Source: Oscillospiraceae bacterium
GTDB lineage: Bacteria > Bacillota > Clostridia > Oscillospirales > Oscillospiraceae
Length of the DNA stretch: 5,753 nt
Assembly: GCA_017620315.1 (NCBI GenBank)
Contig: JAFZQQ010000437.1
Location: 1 to 5,753 of the forward strand
Reading direction: 5' to 3'
Made by a program: the position numbers and the translations under genes. Positions 5,274 through 5,753 of this stretch are shown here, piece after piece (within the stretch, counting starts at the first letter, position 1; every line of letters starts with the position of its first letter). The notes below the pieces were generated by a model, which ran no database searches, was not told the DNA's origin, and was given only the letters and a program-made list of their open reading frames with translations.

Positions 5274-5753
5274 AAAACAAGCCAAACATCATTCGGATGA
5301 GCGACGTGCAGGCGGAGAGCGCGAAGTGGCTGTGGGAGCCGTACATCCCGCTCGGCAAGACGACCATCATCCACGGCGATCCCGGCGAGGGCAAAACGCA
5401 TCTGGCGCTCGCGCTCATCGCGGCGCTCACCCGCGGCGATCCTCTGCCTATGTGCAGCGAAGCGGCTCCACCGATGAACGTCATCTACCAGACAGCCGAA
5501 GACGGTCTCCGCGACACGATCAAGCCACGGCTCGAAGCAAGCGAGGCGGACTGCTCCCGCGTGTTCACCATTGACGACGGCAACCGCCGCCTTACTCTTC
5601 TCGACGAGCGCATTGAGTCCGCGATACGGGAAACCAACGCACGGCTCATTGTCCTCGATCCGCTGCAGGCTTTCGTCGGCGGCAAGACGGATATGAACCG
5701 TGCAAACGAAGTGCGTCCTCTGATGAAAAAGCTCGGAGACATGGCGCAGCGTA
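5270..5753 (+). CDS. RepA/RecA-like AAA ATPase, AAA_25 type (C-terminus beyond the right edge)
   Basis: 161 complete codons are visible before the edge. The ATG is preceded by GGAGG (5261-5265), 4 nt away. The N-terminus MKNKPNIIRMSDVQAESAKWLWEPYIPLGK leads directly into a Walker A loop, GDPGEGKT (36-43, K42). A strand and acidic motif follow at YQTAEDGLRDT (73-83), then the Walker B strand LIVLDP (126-131, D130). The order and the 'xxWLWxPYIPxGkxtxixGdPGxGKT' opening match COG3598 (RepA) / AAA_25 ATPases. Such proteins are hexameric helicase-like or loader ATPases found mainly in replication modules of plasmids, phages and integrative elements, often with a primase or VirE-type gene downstream. 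That neighbour is outside the window. Its start overlaps the stop of the preceding small frame, so they are probably translationally coupled. Confidence 0.85.
   Translation, partial: MKNKPNIIRMSDVQAESAKWLWEPYIPLGKTTIIHGDPGEGKTHLALALIAALTRGDPLPMCSEAAPPMNVIYQTAEDGLRDTIKPRLEASEADCSRVFTIDDGNRRLTLLDERIESAIRETNARLIVLDPLQAFVGGKTDMNRANEVRPLMKKLGDMAQR

Noticed and set aside
1..5753. CRISPR array, tRNA, rRNA, insertion sequence or attachment site
   Set aside because: I saw no regularly spaced repeats, tRNA cloverleaf, rRNA stretches, transposase or integrase frames, or paired direct repeats at the suspected junction.

Overview
The window is high-GC bacterial DNA with strong GGAGG-type ribosome binding sites, short or overlapping gene junctions and some GTG starts. 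Together with the protein types, a LytS-like kinase paired with a SARP-like response regulator and a RepA/RecA-like AAA ATPase, this suggests a Clostridia-class Firmicute, possibly a gut Oscillospirales lineage. The taxonomic call is inference; no rRNA or other marker gene is present.

Left part (1-833, minus strand): a partial multi-pass membrane protein, possibly of the PAP2 phosphatase type, runs off the left edge. It lies downstream of a small four-helix membrane protein of unknown function. A terminator-like hairpin separates them. A near-perfect extended -10 promoter drives the small gene leftward.

Divergent intergenic region (834-1063): it is AT-richer than its surroundings and holds the leftward promoter, a 9-bp perfect inverted repeat and a weak candidate rightward promoter.

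Central operon (1064-4381, plus strand): four genes encode a six-helix membrane protein, a LytS/YehU-type sensor histidine kinase, a response regulator with a SARP-like DNA-binding output, and a flavodoxin-fold NAD(P)H oxidoreductase. The first three are separated by only 8 and 4 nt; the oxidoreductase follows after 57 nt. The likely logic is that the membrane proteins sense an envelope signal, the kinase phosphorylates the regulator, and the regulator controls its own locus or unlinked targets. The signal and targets cannot be read from the sequence.

Right part (about 4382 to the end, plus strand): the character changes. An S24 (LexA/UmuD) peptidase domain without a DNA-binding domain, a double-CxxC zinc-ribbon protein, a small one-helix protein and a RepA-like AAA ATPase (cut by the right edge) are chained by overlapping start and stop codons. 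The ATPase type is common in replication modules of phages, plasmids and integrative elements, so this half may be the start of a mobile element or its remnant. No integrase, transposase or attachment site is visible.
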